In this document: positions 1 through 9,067 of the stretch, piece by piece
Layout of the letters: the number at the start of each line of letters is the position of its first letter
Numbering within the stretch: the stretch's first letter is position 1
NCBI GenBank assembly: GCA_037200975.1
Contig: JBBCGI010000001.1
Span: 372,001 to 436,000 of the forward strand
Direction of reading: 5' to 3'
From: Pseudomonadota bacterium
GTDB taxonomy: Bacteria; Pseudomonadota; Gammaproteobacteria; Steroidobacterales; Steroidobacteraceae
Length of the DNA stretch: 64,000 bases
Translations under genes and position numbers: made by a program
Notes under the pieces: model-generated
Database searches by the model: none
What the model saw: only the letters and a program-made list of their open reading frames with translations
What the model was told of the DNA's origin: nothing

Positions 1-396
1 CTTGTCGTCCACACACAGCCGGCGCAACGCCTCGGCATAGTCCGCGAACAACTGCGGCTGCGGATCGTGGCGCGTAGTGAGTTGAATGACGAGCTCGTTC
101 AGATAGAACCCGCTCATGACGAGCCGCGCCGGCAAGGGCAACGCTTCGCCGCCGGGTTCCGCCGCGGTCATCTGCGCCGCATCGCCGCGACCCGACCAGG
201 ACAGCAGCAACGGGCGAAATGGCATCAGCAGCGACGCCAGCTTCGACTTCGGCCCGCGGGCCCCGCGCGCAAACAAGGTGATGCGGCCGTGACGCTCGCT
301 GAACACGTCGAGGATGCGGCTGGTGTCGCGATAGGCACGGCCGTGCAGGACGTAGGCCGGCTCGAGGGTGATGCGTTCGCGCGCCTGCACGGTCAC
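1..396 (-). CDS. recO: DNA repair protein RecO (N-terminal part, runs off the left edge)
   Basis: RecO helps RecA load onto SSB-coated single-stranded DNA in the RecFOR pathway. Only the first 132 codons are in the window. The translation after the GTG start contains the typical RecO N-terminal OB-fold pattern (AYVLHGRAYRDTSRILDVFS, then HGRITLFARGARGPKS). The GTG start at 396 overlaps the era stop codon as GTGA, which indicates translational coupling. The position directly downstream of rnc and era is the usual gammaproteobacterial order. The identification rests on sequence and context; the C-terminal part is outside the window. Confidence 0.9.
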   Translation of the reverse strand, partial: MTVQARERITLEPAYVLHGRAYRDTSRILDVFSERHGRITLFARGARGPKSKLASLLMPFRPLLLSWSGRGDAAQMTAAEPGGEALPLPARLVMSGFYLNELVIQLTTRHDPQPQLFADYAEALRRLCVDDK

Positions 397-1289
397 TCCA
401 TGCCGAGCTGCGCGAGCGCACGGGCATCGTCCGCCCAGTCTTCGCGCACCTTCACCCACAGGTTGAGATGCAGGCGGCGTCCGAGCCGCGCGTTCAGTTC
501 CTGGCGCGCCTTCTGGCCGACGCGTTTCAGCCGCTCGCCCTTGGCGCCGATGACGATGGGTTTCTGCCCGGCGCGGTCGACCCAGATGATCGCATCGATG
601 ACGAGCTGGCCGTCCTGCTCGCTCTTCTTTTCGATTTCCACTGCGATGCCGTACGGCACTTCTTCCACCAGTTCCATGGTGAGTTTTTCGCGGATGGTTT
701 CGGCGATGCGGAAGTCCTCGCTGCGATCCGTGCGCTGTTCGGGCGGAAACAACTCGGGCGATTCCGGCAGGTGTGAACTGATGACTTCGATCAGGCGGTC
801 GAGGTTGACATTCTTTTCCGCCGACACCGGCACGACGTCGAGGAAGCCGTGTTTGCCCGCAAGCTCCGCCGTGAACGGCAGCAGCTGGTCCTTGGGATAG
901 ATGAGGTCGACCTTGTTGATGACGGCGATCGACTGGCGCCCCGCTTCGCGGATGCGCTGCAGGACGGCTTCGTCTTCCTCGTAGAAACGCATGCCCTCGA
1001 CGACGAACACCACGAGGTCCGCATCGGCCAGCGCCGCGGCGGCGGTGCGATTCATCGCGCGATTGAGCGCGCGCTTTTCGCCGAGATGCAGCCCGGGCGT
1101 GTCGACGAACGCGAGCTGCACGCCGGGGCGGTTGAGCACGCCCAGCACGCGATGCCGCGTGGTCTGCGGCCGCGAGGTGACGATCGACAATTTCTCGCCG
1201 ACCAGCGCGTTCAGCAAGGTCGACTTGCCGACGTTGGGACGGCCGACCAGGGCGGCGAAGCCCGCGCGGAATGCTGGTGAATCAGACAT
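393..1289 (-). CDS. era: GTPase Era
   Basis: Era is an essential GTPase that binds 16S rRNA and assists 30S assembly. The 298-residue product has the family length. The G1 loop GRPNVGKS lies at residues 16-23, the G3 motif DTPG follows around residue 63, the G4 motif NKVD around 125, and the C-terminal KH domain carries GAKGERLKRVG. The start overlaps the end of rnc by 8 bp and the stop overlaps the recO start, so rnc-era-recO forms a tightly coupled operon. Confidence 0.97.
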   Translation of the reverse strand: MSDSPAFRAGFAALVGRPNVGKSTLLNALVGEKLSIVTSRPQTTRHRVLGVLNRPGVQLAFVDTPGLHLGEKRALNRAMNRTAAAALADADLVVFVVEGMRFYEEDEAVLQRIREAGRQSIAVINKVDLIYPKDQLLPFTAELAGKHGFLDVVPVSAEKNVNLDRLIEVISSHLPESPELFPPEQRTDRSEDFRIAETIREKLTMELVEEVPYGIAVEIEKKSEQDGQLVIDAIIWVDRAGQKPIVIGAKGERLKRVGQKARQELNARLGRRLHLNLWVKVREDWADDARALAQLGME

Positions 1290-1974
1290 TGAGTCCTAAT
1301 GCGGCCAGTGCCGCCTGCGCTGCAATTTGTTCGGCACGCCGGCGGCTCGGCCCCTCGCCCAGGGTTTCGAGCGCAGCGTGCGGGATGGAAACGGAGACCA
1401 CGAAAATCTGGGCGTGCGGCTCGCCGCTGGTGCTCTTCACCGTGTACAGCGGCAGCGGACGTCCATGGGCCTGCAGGTGCTCCTGCAGACGCGTCTTGGC
1501 GTCCTTGAGCGTCGACGGCTCGGGCAACGTCGCGATGCGCCCCTCGAACATCGGCCCTAACAACGTGCGGGCGGTCTCGAGGCCGCCGTCGAGGTACAAC
1601 GCGCCACACAGGGCTTCGAAGGCATCCGCCAGAATCGACTGGCGCCGGAAACCACCGGTCTTGAGCTCGCCCGAGCCGAGCAGCAGCAATTCGCCGAGCT
1701 GCATCGCCTGCGCGATTTCGGCGAGCGGCTCTTCGCTGACCAGCCGCGCGCGTAGGCGCGACAGGTCGCCTTCGGTCGCCGTCGGGAACTCGCGGTACAG
1801 CCGCTCGGACAGCAGCAGGTTGAGCACCGAGTCGCCCAGGAACTCGAGCCGCTCGTTGTTAGGCCCATCGGCACTGCGGTGCGTGAGCGCGAGAACGAAC
1901 AGCGCGCGATCGCGGGGCGCATAACCCAGCCGCGCGGTGAGCGTGTCCGCCTGGCTGTTTGGCGTCAGCCCCAT
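1282..1974 (-). CDS. rnc: Ribonuclease III
   Basis: RNase III cleaves double-stranded RNA and processes rRNA precursors. The 230-residue product has the RNase III signature NERLEFLGD at residues 40-48, the second acidic patch (DAFEALCGALYLDGG) and a C-terminal dsRNA-binding domain (DAKTRLQEHLQAHGRPLP onward). It lies upstream of era with an 8-bp overlap and downstream of a DUF4845 gene and lepB. Confidence 0.97.
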   Translation of the reverse strand: MGLTPNSQADTLTARLGYAPRDRALFVLALTHRSADGPNNERLEFLGDSVLNLLLSERLYREFPTATEGDLSRLRARLVSEEPLAEIAQAMQLGELLLLGSGELKTGGFRRQSILADAFEALCGALYLDGGLETARTLLGPMFEGRIATLPEPSTLKDAKTRLQEHLQAHGRPLPLYTVKSTSGEPHAQIFVVSVSIPHAALETLGEGPSRRRAEQIAAQAALAALGLNV

Positions 1975-1988
1975 GAGCGCGGCAGCAT

Positions 1989-2354
1989 TCAGTTGATGAC
2001 GACCGTTTTCTTGAACGACATCAGGAGGTAGAGGTTGCCGAACAACGGGGTGGTGACCTCGTAGTCCGCCGCCATCTGCCAGCCTTTGTCGCCCTTGTTG
2101 ATCACGATGTCGGTCGCTTTGGGATTATCGACGTAGCCGGTGTCGAAGCGCTTTTCGACCGCCCCGCGGATCGTCTGCACATTGAGCGTCTCGTCGCTCT
2201 TGAGCTTGGTGGCGGTTTCGGCGAGCGCCTGGCTCACCTTGTAGAAGTTGAGGTATTCGGGGCCGACACGGATTCCCGCGTACAGCACTATCGCGACCGG
2301 GATCAGCAGGAAAATCCAGCCGATCATCGTCACTCCACGTTGTTTGCGCATCAT
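1989..2354 (-). CDS. DUF4845 small membrane protein
   Basis: This 121-residue protein has a single N-terminal membrane segment (GWIFLLIPVAIVLYAGIRV) and a short soluble domain with the DUF4845 pattern (GPEYLNFYKVSQAL, FDTGYVDNPKATDI). DUF4845 genes commonly sit between lepB and rnc in gammaproteobacteria; the function is unknown. I chose the ATG at 2354 because GGGAGG stands just upstream; a longer open frame from 2525 would overlap lepB and has no ribosome binding site. Confidence 0.88.
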   Translation of the reverse strand: MMRKQRGVTMIGWIFLLIPVAIVLYAGIRVGPEYLNFYKVSQALAETATKLKSDETLNVQTIRGAVEKRFDTGYVDNPKATDIVINKGDKGWQMAADYEVTTPLFGNLYLLMSFKKTVVIN

Positions 2355-2373
2355 GTGCCCTCCCAAGTGTCGA

Positions 2374-3687
2374 TCATTGAATGCTCTTGCCGATCCGGCC
2401 CCAATTGAACAGGCTGGAACGCTGCGTGTCGAAATTGAACCAGATTCGCGTCGCCTTGCCGACCAGATTCTGATCGGGCACCAGGCCCCACACGCGGCTG
2501 TCCGCGCTGTTGTCGCGATTGTCACCGATCATCAGATAGTGCCCCGGCGGCACCACGTCGAAAACATGATCGTTGCTGTCGGGAGCTCCCGGCACGGCCA
2601 TTTCCTGGCAAACCCAGCCGCCGATCTCCTGGGCGATGTGCTTGCGGTCGCAATGCAGGAGCGGGTCTGCGTTGCCCGACGCCGCATAGTTGCGCGCGCT
2701 CTGCAGGCCGATCGGCGATGGACAGGACATGACCTGGTGCGTGTGTTCTCCGAGCGTCTCGGTGGATAGACGCACGCCGGCATAACAACCGTCGGCGAAG
2801 ATGCCATTGCTCGCAAGTTCGACCGCCTGGCCGTTCACGACCAGGTGATCGTCGCGGACTTCGATGCGATCGCCGGGCAGGCCGACCAGCCGCTTGATGT
2901 AGTTGACCTTCGGATCGGGCGGATAACGGAACACCACCACGTCACCGCGCTGCGGCGAACCGGTATCGATGAACTTCTCGTTGAGCACCGGCAGGCGCAG
3001 GCCGTACGCGAATTTGTTCACCACGATGAAGTCGCCGTCGAGCAACGTCGGCATCATCGAATCGGAAGGAATGCGGAACGGCTCGAAGATGAAGGCGCGC
3101 ACGATGAGCACGATGAACGCCACCGGGAAAAAACTGCGCGCGTAATCGACGGTGCCGGGTTCGGGCAACTTGGGGTCGCGGCGCTTGCGGAACACGAAGT
3201 GATCGAGCGCCCACACGAGGCCGGTGGCGACGGACAGCAGGAACAACACCAGGCTGAAGTCGAGCGTCTCGGCGCTGATCATGCGGACGACAACGGCGAC
3301 GACCAGCACCGGCAATACGGCATACGCGGCGCGCACCAGCGGCGGATCTTTCACGTTCGCCGTGCCGGCAGCCGCGCGGCGCCGCGGCGCCAGAAACCAG
3401 CTGTCGATCGCGCACCACAGGCCCACCGGCGCCGCGAACCAGCTGAGCGGCTTCGCGACTTCCTTGAGCCAGCCGAACACCACGTTCGTGCCGATGTATT
3501 TCAGCACCGCAATGCTCGTCAGCACGAGCAGGTAGTAGCAGACCCGCACCATCGTGGGCGGCGCAGCCGGCTCGCCTGCCTCATCGCGCGGCCGCTTCGG
3601 CTCCGCGATCAGCTTGTCGTACAGGCACACCAGCGCGACGGGGATGAACAACCAGGCGCCGACCATGAAGAGGATGTTGTTCGACAT
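2374..3687 (-). CDS. lepB: Signal peptidase I with an extended membrane N-terminus
   Basis: LepB removes signal peptides from exported proteins at the outer face of the inner membrane. The catalytic serine is S210 in IPSDSMMPTL and the general base is K265 in NYIKRLVGLPGD; the late GDNRDNSADSR box is also present. At 437 residues it is about 110 longer than the E. coli enzyme. The extra part is N-terminal: roughly five hydrophobic segments lie before the catalytic domain (about residues 5-24, 48-66, 81-99, 120-137, 143-163) plus the usual one at 187-203. It sits between lepA and DUF4845/rnc, as expected. Confidence 0.94.
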   Translation of the reverse strand: MSNNILFMVGAWLFIPVALVCLYDKLIAEPKRPRDEAGEPAAPPTMVRVCYYLLVLTSIAVLKYIGTNVVFGWLKEVAKPLSWFAAPVGLWCAIDSWFLAPRRRAAAGTANVKDPPLVRAAYAVLPVLVVAVVVRMISAETLDFSLVLFLLSVATGLVWALDHFVFRKRRDPKLPEPGTVDYARSFFPVAFIVLIVRAFIFEPFRIPSDSMMPTLLDGDFIVVNKFAYGLRLPVLNEKFIDTGSPQRGDVVVFRYPPDPKVNYIKRLVGLPGDRIEVRDDHLVVNGQAVELASNGIFADGCYAGVRLSTETLGEHTHQVMSCPSPIGLQSARNYAASGNADPLLHCDRKHIAQEIGGWVCQEMAVPGAPDSNDHVFDVVPPGHYLMIGDNRDNSADSRVWGLVPDQNLVGKATRIWFNFDTQRSSLFNWGRIGKSIQ

Positions 3688-3693
3688 GGGCGC

Positions 3694-5487
3694 CTACTTC
3701 TTCCCGACCTTGAGAACGGCGAGGAACGCTTCCTGGGGAATCTCCACCGAGCCGACCTGCTTCATGCGCTTCTTGCCCTCTTTCTGCTTCTCGAGCAGCT
3801 TCTTCTTGCGCGAGATGTCGCCACCGTAACACTTGGCCAGCACGTTCTTGCGCAGCGCTTTTACCGTAGAACGGGCGATGATGTGGCTGCCGATGGCCGC
3901 CTGCACCGCCACCTCGAACATCTGGCGCGGAATCAGCTCCTGCATCTTGTCGACCAGCTCGCGGCCGCGCTGATAGGCGCTGTCCTTGTGCACGATCATC
4001 GCCAGCGCGTCGATCTTGTCGTCGTTGATGAGGATGTCGAGTTTGACCAGCGGCGCGGCCTCGAAGTGGCTGAAGTCGTAGTCGAACGAGGCGTAGCCGC
4101 GGCTGGTGGATTTCAGGCGGTCGAAGAAATCGAGCACCACTTCGGCCAGCGGCATCTCGTATTGCAGCGATACCTGGTTGCCGACGTACAGCATCTTCTT
4201 CTGGCGGCCGCGCTTATCGTTGCACAGCTTGAGCACGCCGCCGACGTGATCCGGCGGCACGAGGATGTTCGCGATGATGATGGGTTCGCGCAGCTCGTCG
4301 ATCTTGTCGACCGGCGGTAGTTTGGTCGGGTTGTCGACGAAGGAGACTTCACCGTCGGTGGTCTTCACTTCGTAGATGACGGTGGGCGCGGAGGTGATCA
4401 GCTCGATCTGGTATTCGCGCTCGAGCCGCTCCTGCACGATGTCCATGTGCAAGAGACCGAGGAACCCGACCCGGAAACCGAACCCGAGGGCGCCGGAAAC
4501 TTCCGGCTCGTAGTGCAGCGCGGAGTCGTTGAGACGCAGCTTCGCCAGCGCGTCGCGGAATTTTTCGTAGTCATCGGACACGATCGGGAACATGCCCGCG
4601 AACACGCGCGGCTGGACCTGCTTGAAACCCGGCACCGGCTCGGTGGCCTGCTTGTGTTCGAGCGTGATGGTGTCACCGACGGGCGCGCCGTCGATTTCCT
4701 TGATGCCGGCGATGACGAAGCCGACGTCGCCCGGGCCGAGCGTCAACGCAGGCACGGACTTCGGCGTGAAGCGGCCGAGCTTGTCGACCTGGTGCGTACG
4801 TCCCGTCGACATCACGCGAATCTTGTCATTGACCCTGATGCTGCCGTTGAAGATGCGCACCAGCGTCACCACGCCGACGTAGTTGTCGAACCACGAATCG
4901 ACGATCAATGCCTGCAGCGGGGCGTCGGGATCACCCTTCGGCTGTGGAATACGCGCCACGAGCATTTCGAGGAGCTCGGGCACACCCTCGCCCGTCTTCG
5001 CGGACACGAGGCAAGCGTCGGTCGCGGAGATGCCGATGATCTCCTCGATCTCCTTGATGACGCGTTGCGGATCGGCCGACGGCAGATCGATCTTGTTGAT
5101 CACGGGCACGACTTCGAGGCCCTGGTCGATCGCCGTGTTGCAGTTGGCGACGCTCTGCGCCTCCACACCCTGCGAGGCGTCGACCACCAGCAGGGCGCCA
5201 TCGCATGCGGCCAGCGAGCGCGAGACTTCATAGGAGAAGTCGACGTGCCCGGGCGTGTCGATGAGGTTCAGCTGGTAACGCTCGCCGTCCTTGGCGTTGT
5301 AATAAAGAGTGACGGCCTGTGCCTTGATCGTGATGCCGCGCTCGCGCTCGAGTTCGAGGGAGTCCAGCACCTGATCCTGCATCTCACGGGCTTCGAGACC
5401 GCCGCAGAGCTGGATGAGTCGGTCGGCCAGGGTGGATTTGCCGTGGTCGACGTGGGCAATGATCGAAAAATTGCGTGTCCGGTGCAT
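3694..5487 (-). CDS. lepA: Elongation factor 4 (LepA) GTPase
   Basis: EF4/LepA is a ribosome-associated translational GTPase. The P-loop AHVDHGKS lies at residues 11-18, with [12 protein letters not shown] and NKIDLP following. The LepA-specific C-terminal domain includes [20 protein letters not shown] and the end [18 protein letters not shown] start at ATG 5487 ([10 protein letters not shown]), giving 597 residues as in E. coli. The open frame extends 46 codons upstream without family similarity. lepB follows after 6 bp. Confidence 0.96.
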   Translation of the reverse strand: MHRTRNFSIIAHVDHGKSTLADRLIQLCGGLEAREMQDQVLDSLELERERGITIKAQAVTLYYNAKDGERYQLNLIDTPGHVDFSYEVSRSLAACDGALLVVDASQGVEAQSVANCNTAIDQGLEVVPVINKIDLPSADPQRVIKEIEEIIGISATDACLVSAKTGEGVPELLEMLVARIPQPKGDPDAPLQALIVDSWFDNYVGVVTLVRIFNGSIRVNDKIRVMSTGRTHQVDKLGRFTPKSVPALTLGPGDVGFVIAGIKEIDGAPVGDTITLEHKQATEPVPGFKQVQPRVFAGMFPIVSDDYEKFRDALAKLRLNDSALHYEPEVSGALGFGFRVGFLGLLHMDIVQERLEREYQIELITSAPTVIYEVKTTDGEVSFVDNPTKLPPVDKIDELREPIIIANILVPPDHVGGVLKLCNDKRGRQKKMLYVGNQVSLQYEMPLAEVVLDFFDRLKSTSRGYASFDYDFSHFEAAPLVKLDILINDDKIDALAMIVHKDSAYQRGRELVDKMQELIPRQMFEVAVQAAIGSHIIARSTVKALRKNVLAKCYGGDISRKKKLLEKQKEGKKRMKQVGSVEIPQEAFLAVLKVGKK

Positions 5488-5552
5488 CAGGTGAGGTCGG
5501 CCTTCCGCCGAACCCGCGGGAGCATGATTGCTCCGCCCGGCACCGGCAAAAA

Positions 5553-5822
5553 CTAGCGCGGGAGTATAGCCGCAGGGCGGCCGACCAACCTTAAAAGTTC
5601 GTTGGAATTCAGCGTGTAATGGCAAATCACGCTGCCATCGAGCAGCAGCACCGGCACCTTGAGGCCAAACTGCCGCGCCAGCGCGGGGTCGGCATCGACA
5701 TCGACGATGGAAACCGGGGGGATCGAATGCGTGCGCTCGAGCTCGGCCAGCTCTCGCAGCATGTCTTCACAAAGGTGGCAGTCCGCGCGGCTCAACACCA
5801 CGAGGCCGCCAGGAAGCGACAT
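5553..5822 (-). CDS. Glutaredoxin-like thioredoxin-fold protein
   Basis: An 89-residue glutaredoxin-family protein with a redox motif CHLC at residues 15-18 ([13 protein letters not shown]), the cis-proline region [10 protein letters not shown] and a short C-terminal helix. It resembles DUF836-type glutaredoxins. It lies between rseB and lepA on the same strand, a common arrangement after the sigma-E regulators. A role in thiol-disulfide chemistry is inferred from the fold; the substrate is unknown. Confidence 0.85.
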   Translation of the reverse strand: MSLPGGLVVLSRADCHLCEDMLRELAELERTHSIPPVSIVDVDADPALARQFGLKVPVLLLDGSVICHYTLNSNELLRLVGRPAAILPR

Positions 5823-5849
5823 GACTCGCGCTCCCTGTTTACGGCTTCG

Positions 5850-6875
5850 TCATTTACGACGAGGCGTTACCGGAGCCAGGCCCAGGCCCTCGGTGCCCGA
5901 AACCGCAGACTTGGAAGCCTTGACCTGTTTGGCGATGAGCTCCACGGTGCTCGGCGGCACTTCGCCAACGGCCGTGACCTGATGGCCATCGACCACGGTC
6001 GAGTAGGCGGAAGAAGAACCCACACGCGCCGGACCTTCGGCACCGGCCGTGTTGGCCTTGCGCGGCTCGACGAACACGGAGACCGACGCGATACCGTCCG
6101 TGTAGACGAGATGGGCGACGGGCTCGCTCGAACCGGGCATGGCCTGCGCCGAACGATTCGCCATCCGGAAACCCGGCGGCAACCGCATCGCTTCCCACAA
6201 TGCGGGCGGCGCCGCGCTCGCCAGCTGCCGCTCCGCGCGCAACCAGCGGTAGGTGGACGCGTCCACCTGCGGTTTGAACATGGAGTCGGGAATACGCTCC
6301 GGCAGATCGATGTTGGAGAAAACGATCTGCTCGATGACCTGGCCGGATTGATCGCAGAGCTGGGTCTTGAGCGGCATCGAAGTCTGCTCGTCTATCCACA
6401 GGCGATAACCGTAGCGGTATTCGTCGCGCGGATGCAGCGCGACCACGCGCGTCGTGCGGCCGAGCAGGCGCTCGCGTTCGCCACCGCGGATTTCATAGAC
6501 GAGCGCGTCGCCCTCGCCGATCGAAGGAATCGCCCCGAGCAGCGGACCGTCGGGAGCGCGACGCTCCACCAGCACGGTGCGTTTGTCCGGGAAGTAACAG
6601 GTGAGCTCATTACCCTCGCGAATGAATTCGCGCCCCGGGCCGTCGAGCGACAGCAGACGTTCGGATACATCGCGGCCGCGCACGCGGTGGATGATGCGCA
6701 GGGTTTCGACGCGGCCGCCGTGATTGTGCGTGAACACGCCGATGTAGTTGCGCGTGGTCAGCGCGTGATTCATGCGCTCCAGCCATTCCTTCGGTTCCGC
6801 GCCGAACGCGACACCGACGCCGATGAGGAAGGTCAGCGCGGCAAGACGGGCATTCGCGGCGCGATCAAGGCGCAT
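5850..6875 (-). CDS. rseB: Sigma-E regulatory periplasmic protein RseB (MucB)
   Basis: RseB binds the periplasmic domain of the anti-sigma factor RseA and protects it from proteolysis until envelope stress occurs. The start MRLDRAANARL gives a signal peptide with a hydrophobic core (LAALTFLIGVGVAFG) ending before AEP. Family blocks follow: YIGVFTHNHGG, RIIHRVRGRDVSERLLSLDGPGREFIR, and LPPGFRMANRS near the C-terminus. The gene overlaps the end of rseA by 11 bp. The longer open frame (to 6995) has no signal peptide and was rejected. Confidence 0.93.
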   Translation of the reverse strand: MRLDRAANARLAALTFLIGVGVAFGAEPKEWLERMNHALTTRNYIGVFTHNHGGRVETLRIIHRVRGRDVSERLLSLDGPGREFIREGNELTCYFPDKRTVLVERRAPDGPLLGAIPSIGEGDALVYEIRGGERERLLGRTTRVVALHPRDEYRYGYRLWIDEQTSMPLKTQLCDQSGQVIEQIVFSNIDLPERIPDSMFKPQVDASTYRWLRAERQLASAAPPALWEAMRLPPGFRMANRSAQAMPGSSEPVAHLVYTDGIASVSVFVEPRKANTAGAEGPARVGSSSAYSTVVDGHQVTAVGEVPPSTVELIAKQVKASKSAVSGTEGLGLAPVTPRRK

Positions 6876-7662
6876 CGTTGGCCCTCGCAGGCGCCGGCGG
6901 ATTGATCTCGACGACACCGGGCGCGTCGCCGGGATTCTCGGACGACACGAGCCCGAGCAACGCCATGCGACGCGACAACGGACCGGAATATTCACTGTGC
7001 GCGACCACGTAATTCGCGAGCCGCGCGGACGGCGCGAAATTGGCCTGCGAGCTCGGCGCGGGGGTCACGTAGCGATCGGGTTCGCCGTTCGAGACAGGTT
7101 CCTGCACGGTCGAGCTGATGGATGGCGAGCCATTGAGCGCCACGGTGGACCCGACCGTGTCGGGTGCGAGCACGACGGTCTGCGGAACGGCGTTGGCGGC
7201 GAGCATGGCATCGCTGGGCTCGTTGTTACGCAGCCAGAAAATCGAAGTGGCCGCGACGCCGGCAGCGATGCTGGCACCGAGCACGGGACGCGCGAACCGC
7301 ATCCAGCGTTCGCCGACCGCGACTTTGGTGCGCGCGACGGAGACGATCGAGGCACGCGTGCCGGTGGCCGCGGCATCGATGGCAACGCCATCGCCGTAAG
7401 TAACTTCCTGGGTGATCGAAGCCTGCACGCGCCAGGCCACGCGGTCGTGCAGCGCAACGCCGCGTTCGGCCCGCAGCGCGGCGCCGATCATGGCGAAGCG
7501 CGACCATTGAGAGCGCAATGCGTCGTCGCGAGTGAGGCGGCGGGCGAGCAATTCGCATTCGGAGCCCGGCAGCTCGTTGTCGAACATCGCAGAGAGCTGG
7601 CTCACTCTTTCGTGAAGGCTCTCGCTGTCGCTGTGGCCCTGGCTCTGGCTCTCGTCGCTCAT
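6865..7662 (-). CDS. rseA: Anti-sigma-E factor RseA
   Basis: A 265-residue inner-membrane anti-sigma factor. The N-terminal RseA domain (SQLSAMFDNELPGSECELLA, then RSQWSRFAMIGAALR) binds sigma-E in the cytoplasm. One membrane segment lies at about residues 126-144. The periplasmic tail is Pro/Ser/Ala-rich and ends with a conserved LANYVVAHSEYSGPLSRR-type block. The start overlaps the rpoE stop as ATGA, so sigma factor and anti-sigma factor are translationally coupled. Confidence 0.93.
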   Translation of the reverse strand: MSDESQSQGHSDSESLHERVSQLSAMFDNELPGSECELLARRLTRDDALRSQWSRFAMIGAALRAERGVALHDRVAWRVQASITQEVTYGDGVAIDAAATGTRASIVSVARTKVAVGERWMRFARPVLGASIAAGVAATSIFWLRNNEPSDAMLAANAVPQTVVLAPDTVGSTVALNGSPSISSTVQEPVSNGEPDRYVTPAPSSQANFAPSARLANYVVAHSEYSGPLSRRMALLGLVSSENPGDAPGVVEINPPAPARANDAP

Positions 7663-8273
7663 ACCATTTCCTCGGTGCGGCCCAGGCCGCCTTCAAAAAC
7701 TTCACGCAGGCGCTTGTCGATGGCCTCGCGTGCTCGAAAAATTCGCGAACGAACCGTGCCAACCGGGCATTCCATCGCGGCGGCGATCTCTTCGTAGCTC
7801 AGGCCGTCCAGTTCGCGCAGCACGATGGCCGTCTTGAGTTCTTCAGGCAATGCATCGATGGCAGAGTTCACGATGAGACGAATTTCTTCGGTGAGGGCCA
7901 TGCCCTCGGGCGTATCGGGGTCCTGAAGCCGGGTCTGCACGCTGTGCGATTCCTCGGGGTCGGTCAGGTCCAGGTCGTAGCGGATCGGGCTGCGATCGCG
8001 CGAAGCGAGACTGTTCTTGGCGGTGTTGATAGCGATGCGATACATCCAGGTGTAGAAGGCGCTGTCGCCGCGAAACTGCGGTAATGCCCGATAAGCTTTG
8101 ATGAAGGCTTCCTGTGCAATGTCTTCGGCTTCCGCCGGATTGCGCACGTAGCGCAACACCAGCTTCACCACCTTGTGCTGGTACTTGCGCACCAGCAGAT
8201 CGAACGCGCTCTTGTCGCCGCGCTGCACGCGTCTGACGAGAACCAGGTCACTTTCGCTGTCTTCCGCCGTCAC
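7659..8273 (-). CDS. rpoE: RNA polymerase sigma factor RpoE (sigma-E)
   Basis: Extracytoplasmic-stress ECF sigma factor of 204 residues. Region 2 shows DLLVRKYQHKVVKL and AEDIAQEAFIKAYRAL, followed by FYTWMYRIAINTAKN. Region 4 shows LPEELKTAIVLRELDGLSY and CPVGTVRSRIFRAREAI. The start is GTG at 8273 with GGAGCG upstream. A sigma-E-like promoter lies about 28 bp upstream, which fits autoregulation. rpoE-rseA-rseB is the standard order; no mucD/degP gene is present here. Confidence 0.97.
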   Translation of the reverse strand: MTAEDSESDLVLVRRVQRGDKSAFDLLVRKYQHKVVKLVLRYVRNPAEAEDIAQEAFIKAYRALPQFRGDSAFYTWMYRIAINTAKNSLASRDRSPIRYDLDLTDPEESHSVQTRLQDPDTPEGMALTEEIRLIVNSAIDALPEELKTAIVLRELDGLSYEEIAAAMECPVGTVRSRIFRAREAIDKRLREVFEGGLGRTEEMV

Positions 8274-8300
8274 GGGAGCGCTCCGGCTCCGTGCGAGCTG

Positions 8301-8330
8301 AATAGACCCTGAACGCCGCGGAAAGTTTCC
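8301..8330 (-). promoter_or_regulatory. Sigma-E-type promoter of rpoE
   Basis: On the minus strand GGAAACTT (8330-8323) is followed after 16 bases by TCTAT (in 8306-8301). The sigma-E consensus is GGAACTT, 16 bases, TCTGA or TCTAA, so each box has about one mismatch and the spacing is exact. It sits about 28 bp before the rpoE GTG start. This supports autoregulation of the sigma-E operon. Confidence 0.55.
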
Positions 8331-8378
8331 TTTGCCGGCGTATCTAGACGAATGATTTTTATGGCTACGTGACGCACT

Positions 8379-8891
8379 TCAAACCTTGGGCCGGATGGTA
8401 TCAGCCGGCTCCCGGGAACGCCCGGAAGCGCGGGACCCGCGCCATTCGAGGGCGCGGCACAGGTGCCGAAAGGCCGGTATCGGCTGCCGTCCGCCATCGA
8501 TGAGAACGGATCGCATACCGGCCGGCGTGCGGAGCCGCAACACCAGGAGCGCGCCGAGCCGGAAAGACCCCGCCGCAAGCTTCGCGGAATGCGCGCTGCG
8601 ATTCGCGCCGAGCAGCACGGTGAACTCGCCCCGTTCCCGCCATTCCAGCGCACGCACCGAGCGGGCTTCCAGCAGCAGGACGCAGCGGCGGACGGCGCAG
8701 GCATTCCACGTGGCCAGCACGACGCAGATGACGAGGCGAACGGGCAACGGCACGTCGACTCCGCACACCACGACGGCGCAAACGGCCACGAGCCAGGCGA
8801 TCCAGAGCGTGGCCCCGCGTGGCGAGGAAACGAGATCAATTCGTTTGCATGGCGCGGCACAGGGCCGCGTGTCGTGGGTCTTCGGGGACAT
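8379..8891 (-). CDS. YgfX (CptA)-like membrane protein
   Basis: A 170-residue protein with two closely spaced hydrophobic segments (about residues 29-62: TLWIAWLVAVCAVVVCG and LPVRLVICVVLATWNAC) followed by a soluble domain containing LRTPAGMRSVLIDGG. This matches YgfX/CptA, encoded next to SdhE in enterobacteria and described there as a membrane-associated inhibitor of cytoskeletal proteins; whether it acts as a toxin here is unknown. The ATG at 8891 overlaps sdhE by 56 bp; no better in-frame start is visible. Confidence 0.7.
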   Translation of the reverse strand: MSPKTHDTRPCAAPCKRIDLVSSPRGATLWIAWLVAVCAVVVCGVDVPLPVRLVICVVLATWNACAVRRCVLLLEARSVRALEWRERGEFTVLLGANRSAHSAKLAAGSFRLGALLVLRLRTPAGMRSVLIDGGRQPIPAFRHLCRALEWRGSRASGRSREPADTIRPKV

Positions 8892-9060
8892 CGCCGGCGA
8901 TGAGATAACGCGCGATATCGGGATCGGGCAATTCGAGAAACTCGACGAAGGCGGCGCGTTCGTCGCTTGCGGCCTGTGAGTATTTTCCCTGCAGGTAGCG
9001 CAGCAGGATGAAGTCCAGTTCCTTCATGCCGCGCCGGCAGCGCCACTGGAGTTTGCTCAT
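8836..9060 (-). CDS. sdhE: FAD assembly factor SdhE
   Basis: SdhE promotes covalent attachment of FAD to SdhA. The 74-residue product has the family motif RRGMKELDFIL at residues 9-19, equivalent to the RGxxE motif of SdhE that contacts SdhA, and the typical acidic segment FLELPDPDIARYL. It lies 7 bp downstream of sdhB and overlaps ygfX, so synthesis is linked to the sdh operon it serves. Confidence 0.92.
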   Translation of the reverse strand: MSKLQWRCRRGMKELDFILLRYLQGKYSQAASDERAAFVEFLELPDPDIARYLIAGDVPEDPRHAALCRAMQTN

Positions 9061-9067
9061 CGAACGC

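Noticed and set aside
2845-4320. A 491-codon open frame on the plus strand
   Set aside because: It is antisense to lepB and lepA and has the His/Asp/Arg-rich composition of a GC-rich shadow frame; no family features.
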